DNA of 64,000 bases from UBA1479 sp002706405 (lineage in GTDB: Bacteria > Pseudomonadota > Alphaproteobacteria > Rhodospirillales > Casp-alpha2): assembly GCA_963972255.1 (NCBI GenBank), contig CAXATO010000001.1, positions 1-64,000 on the forward strand, in the 5' to 3' direction. This document shows positions 16,575 through 25,070 of the stretch, one piece after another (within the stretch, counting starts at the first letter, position 1; every line of letters starts with the position of its first letter). The position numbers and the translations under genes were made by a program. Below the pieces are notes generated by a model that was given only the letters and a program-made list of their open reading frames with translations, searched no databases and had not been told where the DNA came from.

Positions 16575-17204
16575 ATGAATGATCGTCATGAGCATTGGAA
16601 TGACGTGTATGGGGCCCGCGAAGAGACTGCGCTAACCTGGTTCGAGGCAATCCCCACCGTATCTCTCGAACTGATCCGTAAGTACGCCGATGCAAACGAT
16701 CCTATCCTGGATGTCGGCGGTGGCGCTTCCCGGATCGTCGACAGCTTGATTGATCTCGGCTTCAGCCGCATCTCGATCTTGGACCTATCCGAAGCAGGAA
16801 TGAATGTGTCACGCTGCCGACTGGGGTCGCGGGCAGACAAGGTAACGTGGATCACAGAAGACGTAACCAAATGGGTTCCCGATCAGCCCTACCGGCTCTG
16901 GCATGATCGAGCGGTGTTCCATTTCCTGACATCAAAAGACGACTGCAGGGCCTACGTTTCGAGGATGCTGTCAGCGCTCGAGCCCAGTGGAATTGCGATT
17001 ATTATGACGTTTGCAGAGGACGGGCCGGAGATGTGCTCCGGGTTGCCTGTTATGCGTTATTCGCCCGAAGACCTGGTAGCCACCTTGGAAGAAATCGCAC
17101 CGGGTGCTTTGAAAACGGTCGATATGCGGAAGCATGTGCACATGACACCCAAAGGGAACGAGCAGAGGTTTCAGGTTTCTGTCTTACGGAAGGCTGATCA
17201 ATAA
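16575..17204 (+). CDS. Class I SAM-dependent methyltransferase
   Basis: A 209-residue cytosolic methyltransferase. It starts HWNDVYGAREETALTWF, a beginning typical of small SAM methyltransferases near metal genes. Motif I is DPILDVGGGASRIVDSL (SAM binding), motif II region ISILDLSEAGM, and motif IV DRAVFHFLTSKDDCRAYV. The C-terminal part (RYSPEDLVATLE) completes the fold. The substrate cannot be read from the sequence; homologues sit beside arsenic, tellurite or copper resistance genes, so a metalloid or thiol substrate is possible. It stands alone, downstream of the decayed PCuAC gene. Confidence 0.85.
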   Translation: MNDRHEHWNDVYGAREETALTWFEAIPTVSLELIRKYADANDPILDVGGGASRIVDSLIDLGFSRISILDLSEAGMNVSRCRLGSRADKVTWITEDVTKWVPDQPYRLWHDRAVFHFLTSKDDCRAYVSRMLSALEPSGIAIIMTFAEDGPEMCSGLPVMRYSPEDLVATLEEIAPGALKTVDMRKHVHMTPKGNEQRFQVSVLRKADQ

Positions 17205-17412
17205 GATTTAGTTTGATCGCAGGCGCTAGGTGAAGAAACCTCCCCACTCAGAACCTGCGATCCTGATTCTCCCCTCGTTTACCTCGAATTTCGCCCTGCC
17301 AATTGTGTTGCTCGCTAACTACCAGCTTGCCGAATAAGAGGCGTAGTTGAATTTGAACATGATCAATCTCAGTTCACCTAGGCAATGGAAAAGGTAAGTT
17401 AAATGCCGTCAC

Positions 17413-17946
17413 CTATTGAACGATCTGCATCCAGCCGGTGTGCCGGTCGACCTTGAGCTTCTGGACGACCTTTCCGTCTTTGTCCGTGATTTCGACCTCG
17501 ATCACATCACCCTCTTTCTCGCTGACATTGCCAAGTTTGACGTTCTGGTTTCCGCTCCAGGCCAAGCGGTGCTCCATCATATGCTTAACTTCATCGGCCG
17601 TCAGGTCGCGGCGCAGAACCTGCATCCCTCCCCAACCGCCCATCATGGGCATTTGGCTTCCCATCATGCCGGACCCCATCATCGGCATCTGGCCCATCAT
17701 GCCGTACCCGCCCATCATGGGCATTTGGCCTCCCATCATGCCGGGCCCCATCATCGGCATTTGGCCCATCATGCCGTAGCCGCCCATCATGGGCATTTGG
17801 CTTCCCATCATGCCTTGGCCCATCATCGGCATTTGGCCTTGGCTGGAATTCGAGTTTCCGGAGCCATGGGCGAACGCCGATGTGGTGATCGACATGGCCA
17901 AAACACAGGCCACGGCCAATCCGGCCAGCTTCGTTTTACGTGTCAT
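17413..17946 (-). CDS. Secreted Met-rich repeat protein with C-terminal PepSY-like part
   Basis: A 177-residue protein. A signal peptide (AGLAVACVLAMSITTSAFA) is followed by three 24-residue tandem repeats of the type GQMPMMGxGMMGxQMPMMGG (residues 37-108), giving dozens of Met. The C-terminal 65 residues (VLRRDLTADEVKHMMEHRLA ... VIEVEITDKDGKVVQKLKVD) look like a small PepSY-like or unassigned domain. Dense Met suggests Cu(I)/Ag(I) binding in the periplasm. The start at 17946 has GAGGAG seven bases upstream. Transcribed alone; an FNR/FixK-like palindrome lies 87 bases before the start. Function is inferred from composition. Confidence 0.75.
   Translation of the reverse strand: MTRKTKLAGLAVACVLAMSITTSAFAHGSGNSNSSQGQMPMMGQGMMGSQMPMMGGYGMMGQMPMMGPGMMGGQMPMMGGYGMMGQMPMMGSGMMGSQMPMMGGWGGMQVLRRDLTADEVKHMMEHRLAWSGNQNVKLGNVSEKEGDVIEVEITDKDGKVVQKLKVDRHTGWMQIVQ
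17623..17838 (-). repeat. Three tandem 72-bp repeats coding the Met-rich segment
   Basis: Each unit codes 24 residues in phase with the gene at 17413. Units differ by a few bases (for example Q, P or S at position 8), and each unit is itself an imperfect double of a 10-12 residue MPMMG motif. The array could expand or contract by slippage or recombination. Confidence 0.88.
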
Positions 17947-18032
17947 GATCAATCTCCTCTCACACTTTTTCAAAAGACGCGCCGAAATAACGACATCTTT
18001 CTTAAGGCTAAACTATTCTCGGTGTCGGTACT

Positions 18033-18046
18033 TTGACCTGCGTCAA
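18033..18046. promoter_or_regulatory. FNR/FixK-like palindrome upstream of the Met-rich gene
   Basis: TTGACCTGCGTCAA is a perfect inverted repeat TTGAC-N4-GTCAA, matching the general Crp/FNR/FixK pattern TTGA-N6-TCAA. It lies 87 bases before the start of the gene at 17413-17946 in the 144-bp gap upstream. Oxygen or nitric-oxide control is possible but not shown. Confidence 0.42.
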
Positions 18047-18090
18047 CTCCAGTATTGTTTGTTCGTTGAGCATCGCACCGTCTGGCCATC

Positions 18091-20751
18091 TCAAAAATTC
18101 AAATAGATATCCCGGGGAGTCGCAACGCAGTTGGAAATTTCGGATGCCACGCGATCTGAAAGCCTCGAACGCCCCCGGATTCCTATGGTTTCCGCGATGG
18201 CGGTCTCATAAGCCATTAGGCTGCCCAAGACTTCTTGCGCTGCGCGGATGCGCCAAATCCGTTCCTTGGCGACAACAGCAAGCGCGCCTTGAACCTTTTC
18301 AGCAATCGCGGTGCGAGCGGTCGGGTTAGCACGCAAAACCCGGCGCGCTTGAGTTAGGGCATTTTCTATTTCCGTGGAATGGCGGACCAGGGCTGCCTGG
18401 CCATAGGCTGTTTTCAACCGATCTATCAGATCGTCCGCAGGCATCACCTCCACATTCGCCTTTAACTCTTGCAAAGCCTTTTGGAGGGAACCCACACGGT
18501 CTCCGTCATTGATCGCCTGGATCGCTTCGACCACGGGGGCATGGGCCGCATCAACGGTTCGCCGATAACGAATACGTGCGTCATGGTGAGCTTTTAGCTT
18601 AGCCGCCATGTCGGTCCGCACATCTGTCCAATCTGCCGGAAGTCGGGCTGCTAGTTCGGCGCGTTCCTTTGTCAGAGCCTTTATGCGCTCTTCTGCCCGC
18701 TGGCCTTCCTCGGACGAGGCAGCCCTACTGGCCCAGGAAACGATAGCCCGGTTTTGCTCGATCTTCTTATCGATCCGCCGAATATCGCGTTCGATCCGCC
18801 GCACCCTGTCGTGGACCGGCCGGTAGGTCTGCGCCGCCGTGTGTATCGCCGCAGCGGTTTCGGTGATTTGTTTCATCGTCGGAAACGCATTTTCTGCTTT
18901 CTCGAAGCTGCTTATTAGTTCGTTCTGAAGGGATGAAGGAAGTCCCTCCAGATTGATGTTCCGGGCTTTGCCGATGGCTTGCCTTATGGTCGTCCCGTTT
19001 GTTTGAAATTCGTCTCTGACAAACTCTTCCATGCAGTACTGAAGCCGAGGATTGGTTGGCGGCGGTGAAGTCTCCGCCCCGAGCGAAACACGGGTCGGAA
19101 GATAGGTCACCAAGGTCGGATAGGCCGCAACCACACCAAGGACCAGCAACTGAATGGCGATAAAGGGCACAACGCCCTTGTAGATGTCGAGCGTACGGAC
19201 GCCTTTCGGCGCGACCCCGCGCAAGTAGAAGAGTGCAAAACCGAAGGGAGGCGTCAGAAACGAGGTCTGAATGTTCAGCGCGATCATAACACCGAACCAG
19301 ACAGCGGCGACGTTTGCCGCGGGGTCGGTCAGCAGAATCGGCGCGATGATCGGGACGACAACCACGGTGATTTCCAGGAAGTCGAGGAAAAATCCGAGGA
19401 CGAAAATGATGATCATAGAGACCGCGAACTGACCCCAAAACCCGCCCGGCAGGCCACGCATAAAATCACGCACCAGGTCCTCGCCGCCGAACCCCCGGAA
19501 TGCTGCTGTCAGCATGACCGCACCGATCAGGATGGCGAACACCAATGAGGTCGTCTTGGTCGTGTCCTCCAACACACGCTTTAAGGTGCCGCCGGTTGCC
19601 CATGTGCGCCAGAGGCTCCAACCGAGGGCGATGGCGAGTGCGCTTGAGGCGACCGCGGCGAGCACAATGCCCACAATGTCCGCTGTGCCTTCGATCTTTC
19701 GTAGATTGACGTGGAAAAAGGCATTGATGATGCCGAGCGCAACCAGGGCAGAGATGGCCAGTAGGGTCGGCCAGAAGGCATCACGCTGACCTTCACGCAG
19801 GCGGTATCCGGCCATCATGGCCGCCCCGGCGGCACCGACGGCACCGGCCTGATTGACCGTGGCGACACCGGTGATGATCGAACCAAGAACCAAAAGAATA
19901 AGGGTCAGGGGTGGGGCCAGGGCGATGAGCAGCGCCGCAACGGCATTCTTGCTAGAGGTATCTGTATGCCTGTGCACCGGTGCCAGGTCTGGCCGCAGAT
20001 AGGCCGCGACGAGGATATAGAGGACATAGAGGGCGATAAGGACCAATCCCGGCACGAGAGCGCCCATGAACATCTCGCCTGCGCTGACCGATGGCACATC
20101 GAACGGGCTCGGCATCAGCAGGTCACCTGTCACGGTTTTGTACAGGGCCCGCCGGGCGGCGTTGGCTTCGTTGACGGCGGTGGTCAGTTGGTGGACCAGG
20201 ATTAGCAAGACGATGGATGGTGGGACGATCTGGCCCAGCGTGCCCGTGGCTGCGACAATGCCCGTCGCCATGGGCTTGGAATAGCGGTTCCGTAACATGG
20301 TCGGCAACGAAATCATGCCCATGGCGATCACAGTCGCGCCGATCACGCTGGTGGTTGCCGCCAGCAAAGCGCCGACCAGGACGACCGAGACGCCGAGCCC
20401 GCCACGCACCGTGCCAAACAGACGCGCCATGGCAACGAGAAGGTCTTCGGCGACGCGCGACTTTTCCAGCATCAGGCCCATGAAGATGAACAACGGCACG
20501 GCGATCAACACATCCGTCCCATCATTGTTATAAATTCCCCGAATGTTCATCGCTCCAGCGGACAGCCATTCGCTAGGGCCACCGCCGTGGATAAAGAATG
20601 CATCCGGGTTTCCGGTAACCGCCAGGCCGGCGAACGCGGCCAGGCCGACGGCGACGATCGCCGAACCCGGAATGGCAAATGCGACGGGAAAGCCCGAGCC
20701 GAGGGCGACGGCCAACATCACGACCAGTAGGACGAGGAAGAAGAGTTCCAT
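18091..20751 (-). CDS. dctM: TRAP transporter large permease (DctM) with long C-terminal extension
   Basis: An 886-residue protein. Residues 1 to about 560 form the DctM large permease with many membrane helices (MELFFLVLLVVMLAVALGSGFPVAFAI; ATTSVIGATVIAMGMISLP; FFLDFLEITVVVVPIIAPIL; NIQTSFLTPPFGFALFYLRG). A further 320 residues are hydrophilic and helical with coiled-coil character (RIERDIRRIDKKIEQNR, EERIKALTKERAELAARLP), starting at about TSPPPTNPRLQYC. DctM proteins usually end near 430-650 residues, so the extension is unusual. The gene follows dctQ by two bases. No DctP substrate-binding protein is in the window, so the substrate is unknown. Confidence 0.9.
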   Translation of the reverse strand: MELFFLVLLVVMLAVALGSGFPVAFAIPGSAIVAVGLAAFAGLAVTGNPDAFFIHGGGPSEWLSAGAMNIRGIYNNDGTDVLIAVPLFIFMGLMLEKSRVAEDLLVAMARLFGTVRGGLGVSVVLVGALLAATTSVIGATVIAMGMISLPTMLRNRYSKPMATGIVAATGTLGQIVPPSIVLLILVHQLTTAVNEANAARRALYKTVTGDLLMPSPFDVPSVSAGEMFMGALVPGLVLIALYVLYILVAAYLRPDLAPVHRHTDTSSKNAVAALLIALAPPLTLILLVLGSIITGVATVNQAGAVGAAGAAMMAGYRLREGQRDAFWPTLLAISALVALGIINAFFHVNLRKIEGTADIVGIVLAAVASSALAIALGWSLWRTWATGGTLKRVLEDTTKTTSLVFAILIGAVMLTAAFRGFGGEDLVRDFMRGLPGGFWGQFAVSMIIIFVLGFFLDFLEITVVVVPIIAPILLTDPAANVAAVWFGVMIALNIQTSFLTPPFGFALFYLRGVAPKGVRTLDIYKGVVPFIAIQLLVLGVVAAYPTLVTYLPTRVSLGAETSPPPTNPRLQYCMEEFVRDEFQTNGTTIRQAIGKARNINLEGLPSSLQNELISSFEKAENAFPTMKQITETAAAIHTAAQTYRPVHDRVRRIERDIRRIDKKIEQNRAIVSWASRAASSEEGQRAEERIKALTKERAELAARLPADWTDVRTDMAAKLKAHHDARIRYRRTVDAAHAPVVEAIQAINDGDRVGSLQKALQELKANVEVMPADDLIDRLKTAYGQAALVRHSTEIENALTQARRVLRANPTARTAIAEKVQGALAVVAKERIWRIRAAQEVLGSLMAYETAIAETIGIRGRSRLSDRVASEISNCVATPRDIYLNF

Positions 20752-20753
20752 CC

Positions 20754-21767
20754 TCAGCCCCCCCCAGCGCTGCCCGTTGGCGCGGGCTCTCCCAGCACGT
20801 CGGCCATCCCGCCGAACATCATGCTGACGAATTGAATGATGAGCGTGACCGCAAACACCCCGACCAGTACGGTCATCAGGTAGAGGATGTACATGCCGTC
20901 GCCGACGCCTTCGATCTCGAAGGTTCGCAGGGCGCTGTTGAGGATGCCGGTGCGGCCTGCCGTGCCGACGCTCAGGATCAACCAGCAGAACGGCATACCG
21001 AGCACCAGGGCACCGATGGAGTTGACCAGCCCGCGGCAGCGGGGATTTGCTTCCGCGTAAAGCAGATCAATTCGCACATGGCCATCCTCATAAAGGGTGT
21101 AGGCGCAGCCCAGCATGAATAGGGCCGCGTACCAGAAGCGGACCAGATCGCCCATGTAGGTCTGTTCGTAGGAAAACTCGAAGCGGAACAGCACGATTAG
21201 TAGTTCGGCGACGACGATCATCAGGACCAGCCAAGGTAGCGCCAGGACCCGTGTGCGAAGCGCGATGGCGAGCCCGATTGCGACCAAGGGCATGTGTACA
21301 TAGGCACCGCGCAATTCCGCGCGCCCCAGAGTATCTGCCAGCGGCGCGCCGACCAGGCCGATCAGGAGTTGCTCGCCCTTCAGAAAGGCAAGAGTGAAGT
21401 CTACCAGACCGATCAACAGAACGGCCCAGAACCCGGCGCGGATGAGCACGGCATTGAGCCCAAAGACCCGCTGGTGGTCGGTTCTAAGGCTGCGGTCCCT
21501 GGTGCGTGCGACATGGGCGGCGGCGGCCAGTACGGCGGCAGCGTAGATGGCCACCTGTAACCAGATGCGGGGGTCGTGGCCGCCAGTGGACGGGTTGGCC
21601 AAAATCCTGACGCCAGGCCATCCAAGCCAATTAGTCAGGAAATTATTGAATAGAAAGGCGGCAAGTACGCCGATGATGGCCCAACCAAAAATTCTCGTCA
21701 GGGCTATGGGGAAGTTCGGTATGGAAGCAAAGCCAGCATTTCGTTTGTTCTGCTTAAGCTCCGGCAT
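20754..21767 (-). CDS. dctQ: TRAP transporter small permease (DctQ), long form
   Basis: A 337-residue membrane protein with about eight hydrophobic segments. The DctQ domain lies in the C-terminal half (FWYAALFMLGCAYTLYEDGHVRIDLLY), where the VRIDLLY pattern is diagnostic, and ends with a glycine-rich tail. The N-terminal half adds four extra helices (IFGWAIIGVLAAFLFNNFL; LQVAIYAAAVLAAAAHVA). DctQ partners DctM in sodium-driven uptake of organic acids. AAGGGGG lies four bases before the ATG. It starts 9 bases after lspA and 2 bases before dctM. Confidence 0.85.
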   Translation of the reverse strand: MPELKQNKRNAGFASIPNFPIALTRIFGWAIIGVLAAFLFNNFLTNWLGWPGVRILANPSTGGHDPRIWLQVAIYAAAVLAAAAHVARTRDRSLRTDHQRVFGLNAVLIRAGFWAVLLIGLVDFTLAFLKGEQLLIGLVGAPLADTLGRAELRGAYVHMPLVAIGLAIALRTRVLALPWLVLMIVVAELLIVLFRFEFSYEQTYMGDLVRFWYAALFMLGCAYTLYEDGHVRIDLLYAEANPRCRGLVNSIGALVLGMPFCWLILSVGTAGRTGILNSALRTFEIEGVGDGMYILYLMTVLVGVFAVTLIIQFVSMMFGGMADVLGEPAPTGSAGGG

Positions 21768-21776
21768 GATGCCCCC

Positions 21777-22316
21777 TTAACCCTTATTTTTCGTGCCATT
21801 CAGGAACGTCGACGTCAAAATCAAAAACGCGCCGATGAATATGAAAGCATCGGCAGCGTTGAAAGCAGGCCAGTGCAGTCCTTGCCAATGAAAATCGAGG
21901 AAATCGGTTACAGCACCTAGTCGCCAACGATCGATGATGTTGCCGAGTGCTCCGCCCGCAACCAGGGCCAGTCCTCTGCGCTCTCCCGGCAAGCGGGATC
22001 TTAATGCCCAGGTCATCAGCAGACTGGCGATCGCAAGGGAGAGAAGAGCCAGTGTTCCTGGTCGGGAGGCAAAAAAATCCTGGAACATGCCGAAACTTAC
22101 GCCGGTGTTGAAGGTCAACATCAGGTTAAAAAAAGAGGTCACCTCGATCACTCTCGGCGGGTCCATCACTCTGGTAAGGATGATCCACTTAGTCACCTGG
22201 TCGCCAGCCGTCGCCCCTGCCGCCAGGAAAAACGGTGAAAGTGTATGCAAGCCGGTCTGCCGGCAGCGATTACCGAAGATTAGTCTGGGCAATGTCGTGC
22301 CAATCCATTTCTTCAC
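21777..22316 (-). CDS. lspA: Lipoprotein signal peptidase II
   Basis: A 179-residue integral membrane aspartic protease that cleaves prolipoprotein signals. Family motifs are present: GDQVTKWIIL near residue 38, FNLMLTFNTGVSFGMF, GGALGNIIDRWRLGAVTDFLDFHW and FNAADAFIFIG. The last two hold the two catalytic Asp residues. The N-terminus is about 25 residues longer than usual and has a Cys-containing basic stretch. The start is GTG at 22316 with GGAGG six bases upstream. This is probably an accessory copy; lspA-like genes (PbrC-like) are known in lead and other metal clusters beside MerR and transporter genes, as here. Confidence 0.9.
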   Translation of the reverse strand: MKKWIGTTLPRLIFGNRCRQTGLHTLSPFFLAAGATAGDQVTKWIILTRVMDPPRVIEVTSFFNLMLTFNTGVSFGMFQDFFASRPGTLALLSLAIASLLMTWALRSRLPGERRGLALVAGGALGNIIDRWRLGAVTDFLDFHWQGLHWPAFNAADAFIFIGAFLILTSTFLNGTKNKG

Positions 22317-22551
22317 TCCTTACCTCCCGGCCATCGTTGTCTCTAATTTACAATCGATATGGCCGATGCCTTTTGACGCTTCTGGAAGACTGATCGAATC
22401 GTAAAAAAAGACGGTGCAGAACGCCTCCCCCGAGCTTTTTCATCTAAAGCACCTCTGTTCAGCGCCTGCGCCACCAACAGGAAAACCAACGGCTTCGATA
22501 CGCACCTCGTCAATTCGAAATCTAACCAGTGCGCATATAGCAACTTCAAAG

Positions 22552-23250
22552 CTATCCAGCCTCCTGTTTGGTATCTCTCCTTTGGCACTCGTCGATATTC
22601 TTATTCTCATGTTTTCCAAGTGCCGTTTGGCCGGCCTGCGTGCTGGTCCACTCCGATCTTGCCTGAAGGACAATTTGCGTTGCCGACCAAAGAAACAGCC
22701 CGGCCATGAGGGCGGCGACGATAAGGTCGGGCCATGCAGTGCCGGTAAACCAGACACCTGCCGCTGCCAACATAACAGCCACGTTTCCGATGGCATCGTT
22801 TCGGCTGCAAAGCCAGACAGAGCGGACATTCGCATCCCCGTCTTTAAATCGCCTCAACAAGAGGACACTGATAATATTGGCGGCCAGCGCCATGAAACCG
22901 ATTGCGCCCATGATTGTCGCCGAAGGCATACCCAGAATTAGGACCTGATATGCTGTTGAGCCGAACACCCAAAGCCCCATAGCGCCGAGACTGAACCCTT
23001 TCGCGAGCGCTGCCATTGCCCGAATTCTGAGAGACATGCCGATGACAAATAAGCTGATTGCATAGGTTACGGTGTCACCAAGAAAGTCGAGCGCATCTGC
23101 TTGCAAGGCTTTCGACCCAGCAAAAGCGCCCGCGGCCATTTCGACGAAGAACATTGAGCCGTTAATCGCGATAACAACCCATAGCGCACGTTTGAAATCC
23201 TTTGAAACTCCATCGAATTTGGCAGTATCTCCGCAACAATTGGCACTCAT
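22552..23250 (-). CDS. Cation diffusion facilitator-like metal transporter
   Basis: A 232-residue membrane protein with six predicted helices. Conserved CDF features are SKALQADALDFLGDTVTYAISL (helix 2, with the D-x3-D-like metal site ADALDFLGD) and WLCSRNDAIGNVAVML (helix 5, with NDAIGN replacing HxxxD). It lacks the C-terminal cytosolic domain of typical CzcD. The N-terminus MSANCCGDTAKFDG may bind metal. It is divergent from the MerR gene at 23369 with a shared regulatory region. It probably exports a divalent cation such as Zn, Cd or Pb; the exact metal is not readable. Confidence 0.85.
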   Translation of the reverse strand: MSANCCGDTAKFDGVSKDFKRALWVVIAINGSMFFVEMAAGAFAGSKALQADALDFLGDTVTYAISLFVIGMSLRIRAMAALAKGFSLGAMGLWVFGSTAYQVLILGMPSATIMGAIGFMALAANIISVLLLRRFKDGDANVRSVWLCSRNDAIGNVAVMLAAAGVWFTGTAWPDLIVAALMAGLFLWSATQIVLQARSEWTSTQAGQTALGKHENKNIDECQRRDTKQEAG

Positions 23251-23325
23251 ATGGATCGGCTCCTTTAATCCGTGGTGGGCACGTTCATTGAAACTGTCCG
23301 CCGCTTTGCATTCGTCGATCCGCAG

Positions 23326-23356
23326 ATGCTACAATCTACAATCGTTGTAGGAGCAA
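23326..23356 (-). promoter_or_regulatory. MerR-type promoter of the CDF gene
   Basis: Minus strand: -35 TTGCTC (23356-23351), 19-bp spacer with dyad CTACAA-cga-TTGTAG, -10 TAGCAT (23331-23326). The dyad lies in the spacer as for MerR-family targets. It sits between the divergent CDF gene and the MerR gene at 23369, which is the probable regulator. Confidence 0.7.
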
Positions 23357-23368
23357 TAGGAAAAACTG

Positions 23369-23806
23369 ATGACCGTTGAAAGCACCTCCATTGGGGAATT
23401 GGCTGAGCGTGCCGGATGTACGGTCCAGATCATCCGCCATTACGAGAAAATCGGACTGTTGCCGGAGCCAAGACGGACCAGGGGCAACCGTCGCATCTAC
23501 TCCGAAGATCAAGCATCTCGGTTGGTTTTCATTCGTCATTGCCGACAACTGGGGTTCAGTTTGGACAATATCCGCCAATTGCTGTCGTTCTGCGGTCAGT
23601 CCAATCAGTCATGCGCGCAAGTAGACATCATCGCTCGCAAACACCTCGGTCACGTTCAGGAACGACTCGCGCGCCTTCGGTCTATGGAGCGTGAACTCAA
23701 GCGCATGATCAACCAGTGTAGCGGCGGCAAGGTGGCGGAATGCAAAATCATCGAGGTCTTGGCCGATCACTCGAAGTGTTTGAGCGATGACCATTCATCT
23801 GCCTGA
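23369..23806 (+). CDS. MerR-family metal regulator (CadR/PbrR-like)
   Basis: A 145-residue regulator. The helix-turn-helix is IGELAERAGCTVQIIRHYEKIGLLPEP and the core RLVFIRHCRQLGFSLDNIRQLL is typical of the CadR/PbrR/ZntR side of the family. Cysteines occur at 75, 82, 117, 125 and 137; the 82 to 117 spacing (35) is the MerR standard, and the extra Cys near the C-terminus is seen in Cd/Pb sensors. AGGA lies seven bases before the ATG. It faces the CDF-type transporter and lspA, a combination like pbr-type lead/zinc/cadmium operons. Divalent-metal sensing is likely; the metal is inferred. Confidence 0.87.
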   Translation: MTVESTSIGELAERAGCTVQIIRHYEKIGLLPEPRRTRGNRRIYSEDQASRLVFIRHCRQLGFSLDNIRQLLSFCGQSNQSCAQVDIIARKHLGHVQERLARLRSMERELKRMINQCSGGKVAECKIIEVLADHSKCLSDDHSSA

Positions 23807-23968
23807 TTTTACCGTGTTTTCTGTTAGAAACGCCTTCGTGTGACATTTCTGCCCAGCTACACGAAAGTGTCGCGCGATCGAAGGTCAGGAGCGTGTATTC
23901 GTACGCTTTAAAGCATCAAATAGCTGTACTAGGTGGCTGTTCTTGAAGTGACCAATTAACGGCTAGGT

Positions 23969-24427
23969 TCACTTTAGCTTGCGCCAAACGGGTTCCACAC
24001 AGGTCTGCCAGGACCAAAATTTTACCATGGCGATATAATTGAATGATGCGGACCAAGCAATCAGCAACAGGCCGTTCAGGGTCTCGATTCCTGTGATGAA
24101 GCGCAAGTGATCCGACGGCACGATGTCGCCCATGCCGAGGGAGGTATAGGCGACAATCGAGAAATAGAAATAATCCAATGGCCCCACGATCTGAAGGCCT
24201 TCGAGGCTGCCGATCTCAAGCATTCGTTCCCCGAGGACATAGGCCGCTGCATATAGGGCAACTTCAACGACATGGGCAGAAAGGGTCAGCAGCCATATGA
24301 TCAGAATTCGTCGCTCCGCTGTCATCGCAATGTTCGACATCCCGCCGGACAGCCATCGAAAGACGGCGTAATGCAGGAGGAAAGTCGTGATAACCAGAAA
24401 AACCGACATGCCCACTGCGGCGCCCAT
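23969..24427 (-). CDS. Two-pore-helix (Ion_trans_2) ion channel protein
   Basis: A 152-residue membrane protein with about four hydrophobic segments. The last two flank a pore loop YFSIVAYTSLGMGDIVPSDHL, which matches the potassium-channel filter pattern (T-x-G-Y-G-D) but has Met where Tyr is usual: S-L-G-M-G-D. The following helix is ITGIETLNGLLLIAWSASF. It ends at a TAG-type stop on the minus strand and lies 72 bases after the orphan gene at 24500, so both are probably one transcript from the CueR-like promoter at 24925. It could relieve membrane potential or potassium stress when metal damages the membrane. Confidence 0.75.
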   Translation of the reverse strand: MGAAVGMSVFLVITTFLLHYAVFRWLSGGMSNIAMTAERRILIIWLLTLSAHVVEVALYAAAYVLGERMLEIGSLEGLQIVGPLDYFYFSIVAYTSLGMGDIVPSDHLRFITGIETLNGLLLIAWSASFNYIAMVKFWSWQTCVEPVWRKLK

Positions 24428-24499
24428 CTAAACCTCCCCTCGTTTTGTGTTCGCAGAGAACCCCACTGTTGCGTTTGGCATCGTAGAGCTGACATCTCT

Positions 24500-24886
24500 C
24501 TAGGGCTCTATCAGCTTAATATCCTCTCTTGTCCCGAGAACCGTCATCGCCCGCCCGGGATCGATCATCGAAATGAAGACCGAACGTTCATAGGCGTCGG
24601 TGATAAGGGAGGCTTGCCGCACGAGCTCTTCCTGGCGTTGCCGATAGCGATCAAGGCCCTGAGTATCTTCCAATATTCGATTTACGGTTTCCGGGTCTCT
24701 GACGAACGTCGCGAACTGCGGCCGACGCTCTGCTCCCTTGATGCCCCTCGCCTCACTTTCCCGAAGATCAAGGCGATCCGCCTGATCTGCAGCCAGAGGC
24801 GCCGATGGGGCAATCGCAGCCTCTGTCCCGACCGTTGGGATGGGCGGAATAAGGCCGGAATAAAAATCTGTCTGAATGCCGATCAT
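24500..24886 (-). CDS. Orphan cytosolic protein under a CueR-like promoter
   Basis: A 128-residue protein I do not recognise. The N-terminus MIGIQTDFYSGLIPPIPTVG is followed by an Ala/Pro stretch and a charged helical half (ETVNRILEDTQGLDRYRQRQ ... LVRQASLITDAYERSVFISM) ending VLGTREDIKLIEP. No signal peptide, membrane helix or metal motif is apparent. The ATG at 24886 fits because GGAG lies nine bases upstream and the promoter -10 is about 40 bases upstream; a longer in-frame reading would start inside that promoter. It is followed by the ion-channel gene. The role is unknown. Confidence 0.65.
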   Translation of the reverse strand: MIGIQTDFYSGLIPPIPTVGTEAAIAPSAPLAADQADRLDLRESEARGIKGAERRPQFATFVRDPETVNRILEDTQGLDRYRQRQEELVRQASLITDAYERSVFISMIDPGRAMTVLGTREDIKLIEP

Positions 24887-24924
24887 CGAAGTCACTCCAT
24901 TCCATTGGTTCTCCGATGGTTGCC

Positions 24925-24955
24925 AACATAGGACCTCCAGTCGCCGGAGGGTCAA
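24925..24955 (-). promoter_or_regulatory. CueR-like promoter for the orphan/ion-channel genes
   Basis: Minus strand: -35 TTGACC (24955-24950), 19-bp spacer CTCCGGCGACTGGAGGTCC, -10 TATGTT (24930-24925). The dyad CTCC...GGAG occupies the spacer, as in the E. coli copA promoter bound by CueR. The gene at 24500-24886 starts about 39 bases downstream. Confidence 0.8.
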
Positions 24956-25070
24956 GGATAAGATTGAAGAGAATGACGTAAGACCAATCGATCAGGGCGA
25001 CGTGACGAGCCGTACACTGGCGAAGTCTGCGTCTGCGAGCCGAAGGCATGGAGATGACGTGGAATTATAA

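Noticed and set aside
17623..17838. CRISPR-like or transposon repeat array
   Set aside because: The repeats are in frame, of 72 bp with no spacers, and code the Met-rich protein segment.
22317..22551. Minus-strand 81-codon frame (22343-22588) between lspA and the CDF gene
   Set aside because: No family, no ribosome site, and it overlaps the end of the CDF gene; treated as non-coding leader of lspA.
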